From: an uncultured Clostridia bacterium
GTDB taxonomy: Bacteria; Bacillota; Clostridia; Christensenellales; Aristaeellaceae
Length of the DNA stretch: 14,257 bases
Assembly (NCBI GenBank): GCA_946042585.1
Contig: CAMGDO010000006.1
Coordinates: 1-14,257, forward strand
Direction of reading: 5' to 3'
Shown piece after piece: positions 13,554-14,257 of the stretch; the first letter of the stretch is position 1, and the number at the start of each line of letters is the position of its first letter. The notes under the pieces were generated by a model. That model did no database searches, was not told where the DNA came from, and saw nothing but the letters and a program-made list of their open reading frames with translations. Both the position numbers and the translations under genes were made by a program.

Positions 13554-14118
13554 TTTCCTGCGCCTCCAGATCCTTTAGCTTTTCCATCACCAGCTTCAAA
13601 TCATTCCATGCCTCGCGTTTTTTGCTTTCATCCCGAAGGAGCGCCGCCGGATGATAGGTGGGCATGAACCACACGCCCTTTTTCTCCACCCATTTTCCAT
13701 GCTCGCGTGTGATGCGGAAATCCTCCCGAAGCAGCGTTCTGGCCGCCGTAGCGCCCAGCAGCACGATCACACGCGGCCGTACCAGCGCCACCTGCTGGCG
13801 AAGAAAGGGCAGACATGCTGCGGCTTCCTCCGGCAGAGGGGTGCGATTCTGCGGCGGGCGGCACTTGACGATGTTGCAGATATATACGTCCTCTCGCTCA
13901 AGCTTCATGGCCGCAATCATTTTTGTCAGCAGCTGTCCCGCCGCCCCCACAAAGGCCAGCCCCTGCATATCCTCATCCGCGCCGGGGCCTTCGCCGATAA
14001 ACATCAGCTTCGCATGCACATTGCCCTGCCCGGGCACCTTGTTGTGAATCCGGCGGCACAATTCGCATTTTTCGCACGCAAAAATTTCGTCATAGAGCGA
14101 CTGCCAGGATACCTGCAT
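13531..14118 (-). CDS. Uracil-DNA glycosylase, family 4, Fe-S type
   Basis: 195 residues. It removes uracil from DNA, starting base-excision repair. All four [4Fe-4S] ligands are present: C15 and C18 (in CEKCELC), C86 (VKCRPP) and C102 (EEAAACLPFL). Motif A is GEGPGADEDMQGLAFVGAAG (42-61), and the C-terminal motif YHPAALLRD is intact. The extra C21 is common in the family. The ribosome binding site, GAAGGGAAAAGGC, is only moderate. The gene overlaps the following paralogue by 23 bases, so both are made from one mRNA; no promoter is visible between this gene and the membrane gene upstream, 21 bases away. Confidence 0.95.
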   Translation of the reverse strand: MQVSWQSLYDEIFACEKCELCRRIHNKVPGQGNVHAKLMFIGEGPGADEDMQGLAFVGAAGQLLTKMIAAMKLEREDVYICNIVKCRPPQNRTPLPEEAAACLPFLRQQVALVRPRVIVLLGATAARTLLREDFRITREHGKWVEKKGVWFMPTYHPAALLRDESKKREAWNDLKLVMEKLKDLEAQENGGFEGV

Positions 14119-14139
14119 GCCTTTTCCCTTCTCTTTCGT

Positions 14140-14256
14140 TTATCGGAACATCGAAAACACCACGTCAAACACGCTGCCCAGATCCTGCCAGAGCCAGTTC
14201 AGCAGGCTGACAATCAGCAGCACCAGCACAAAAATCGCCGCTACTCCCGCCACCAC
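14140..14256 (-). CDS. C-terminal end of a membrane protein (partial)
   Basis: The last 38 codons of a gene that runs off the window edge, ending with TAA at 14140-14142. The fragment starts VVAGVAAIFVLVLLIVSLLN, a clear membrane helix, then WLWQDLGSVFDVVFSMFR. No family can be assigned from so short a piece. It ends 21 bases before the first glycosylase gene on the same strand, so it may head the operon. Confidence 0.7.
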   Translation of the reverse strand: MVAGVAAIFVLVLLIVSLLNWLWQDLGSVFDVVFSMFR

Positions 14257-14257
14257 G

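Noticed and set aside
1..14257. CRISPR array, tRNA, rRNA, prophage or insertion sequence
   Set aside because: Genes or short intergenic regions account for nearly all of the sequence; no regularly spaced repeats, transposase, integrase or cloverleaf-like segments were seen by eye.

Overview
This is a GC-rich stretch of bacterial chromosome, most likely from an uncultured gut-type member of the Clostridia (Bacillota). The lineage is inferred from four things: a bL27 with the cleavable Firmicutes N-terminal extension and its Prp protease between rplU and rpmA; a short NfeD plus FloA operon; a DUF896 protein; and VanW and DUF554 proteins. No phage, insertion sequence, CRISPR array, tRNA or rRNA is visible. 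The first 43 bases are not genomic. They are an Illumina Nextera adapter with a readable i5 barcode, so base 44 is a contig edge and the first gene is cut there.

Layout. (1) 44-1625, minus strand: a pyridoxal/pyridoxamine kinase followed by a GNAT acetyltransferase truncated by the adapter. (2) 1625-1829: a divergent promoter region with one good promoter on each strand. (3) 1829-7029, plus strand: six tightly packed genes, namely a membrane-anchored M1 metallopeptidase, a NAGPA-type phosphodiester glycosidase, an Lgt-like membrane protein with altered catalytic residues, a DUF896 protein, a Nudix hydrolase and a secreted SH3-VanW protein. (4) 7016-8156, minus strand: DUF554 membrane protein and an L,D-transpeptidase-like protein under their own sigma-A promoter, the latter overlapping VanW tail to tail. 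(5) 8249-9401, minus strand: rplU-prp-rpmA with a strong promoter, a structured leader and a terminator. (6) 9466-12943, minus strand: nfeD, floA, an unrecognised membrane-anchored protein, a LytTR response regulator and a hypoxanthine/deoxyinosine DNA glycosylase. (7) 12963-14118, minus strand: two overlapping family-4-type uracil-DNA glycosylases, one with the four Fe-S cysteines and one without. (8) 14140-14256: the C-terminal end of a membrane protein that continues beyond the window.

Functionally the plus-strand operon is mostly cell-envelope and extracytoplasmic (peptidase, glycosidase, Lgt-like, VanW), and it faces a second, L,D-transpeptidase-like protein. The nfeD-floA unit is a membrane-microdomain locus with an unusual tail. 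Three members of the uracil-DNA glycosylase superfamily lie within about 4.7 kb, which points to a local concentration of base-deamination repair. I see no convincing evidence of a wholly new defence or mobile system. The most unusual items are the Fe-S-less glycosylase paralogue, the altered Lgt-like protein, and the floA-linked protein with a distinctive C-terminal tail.
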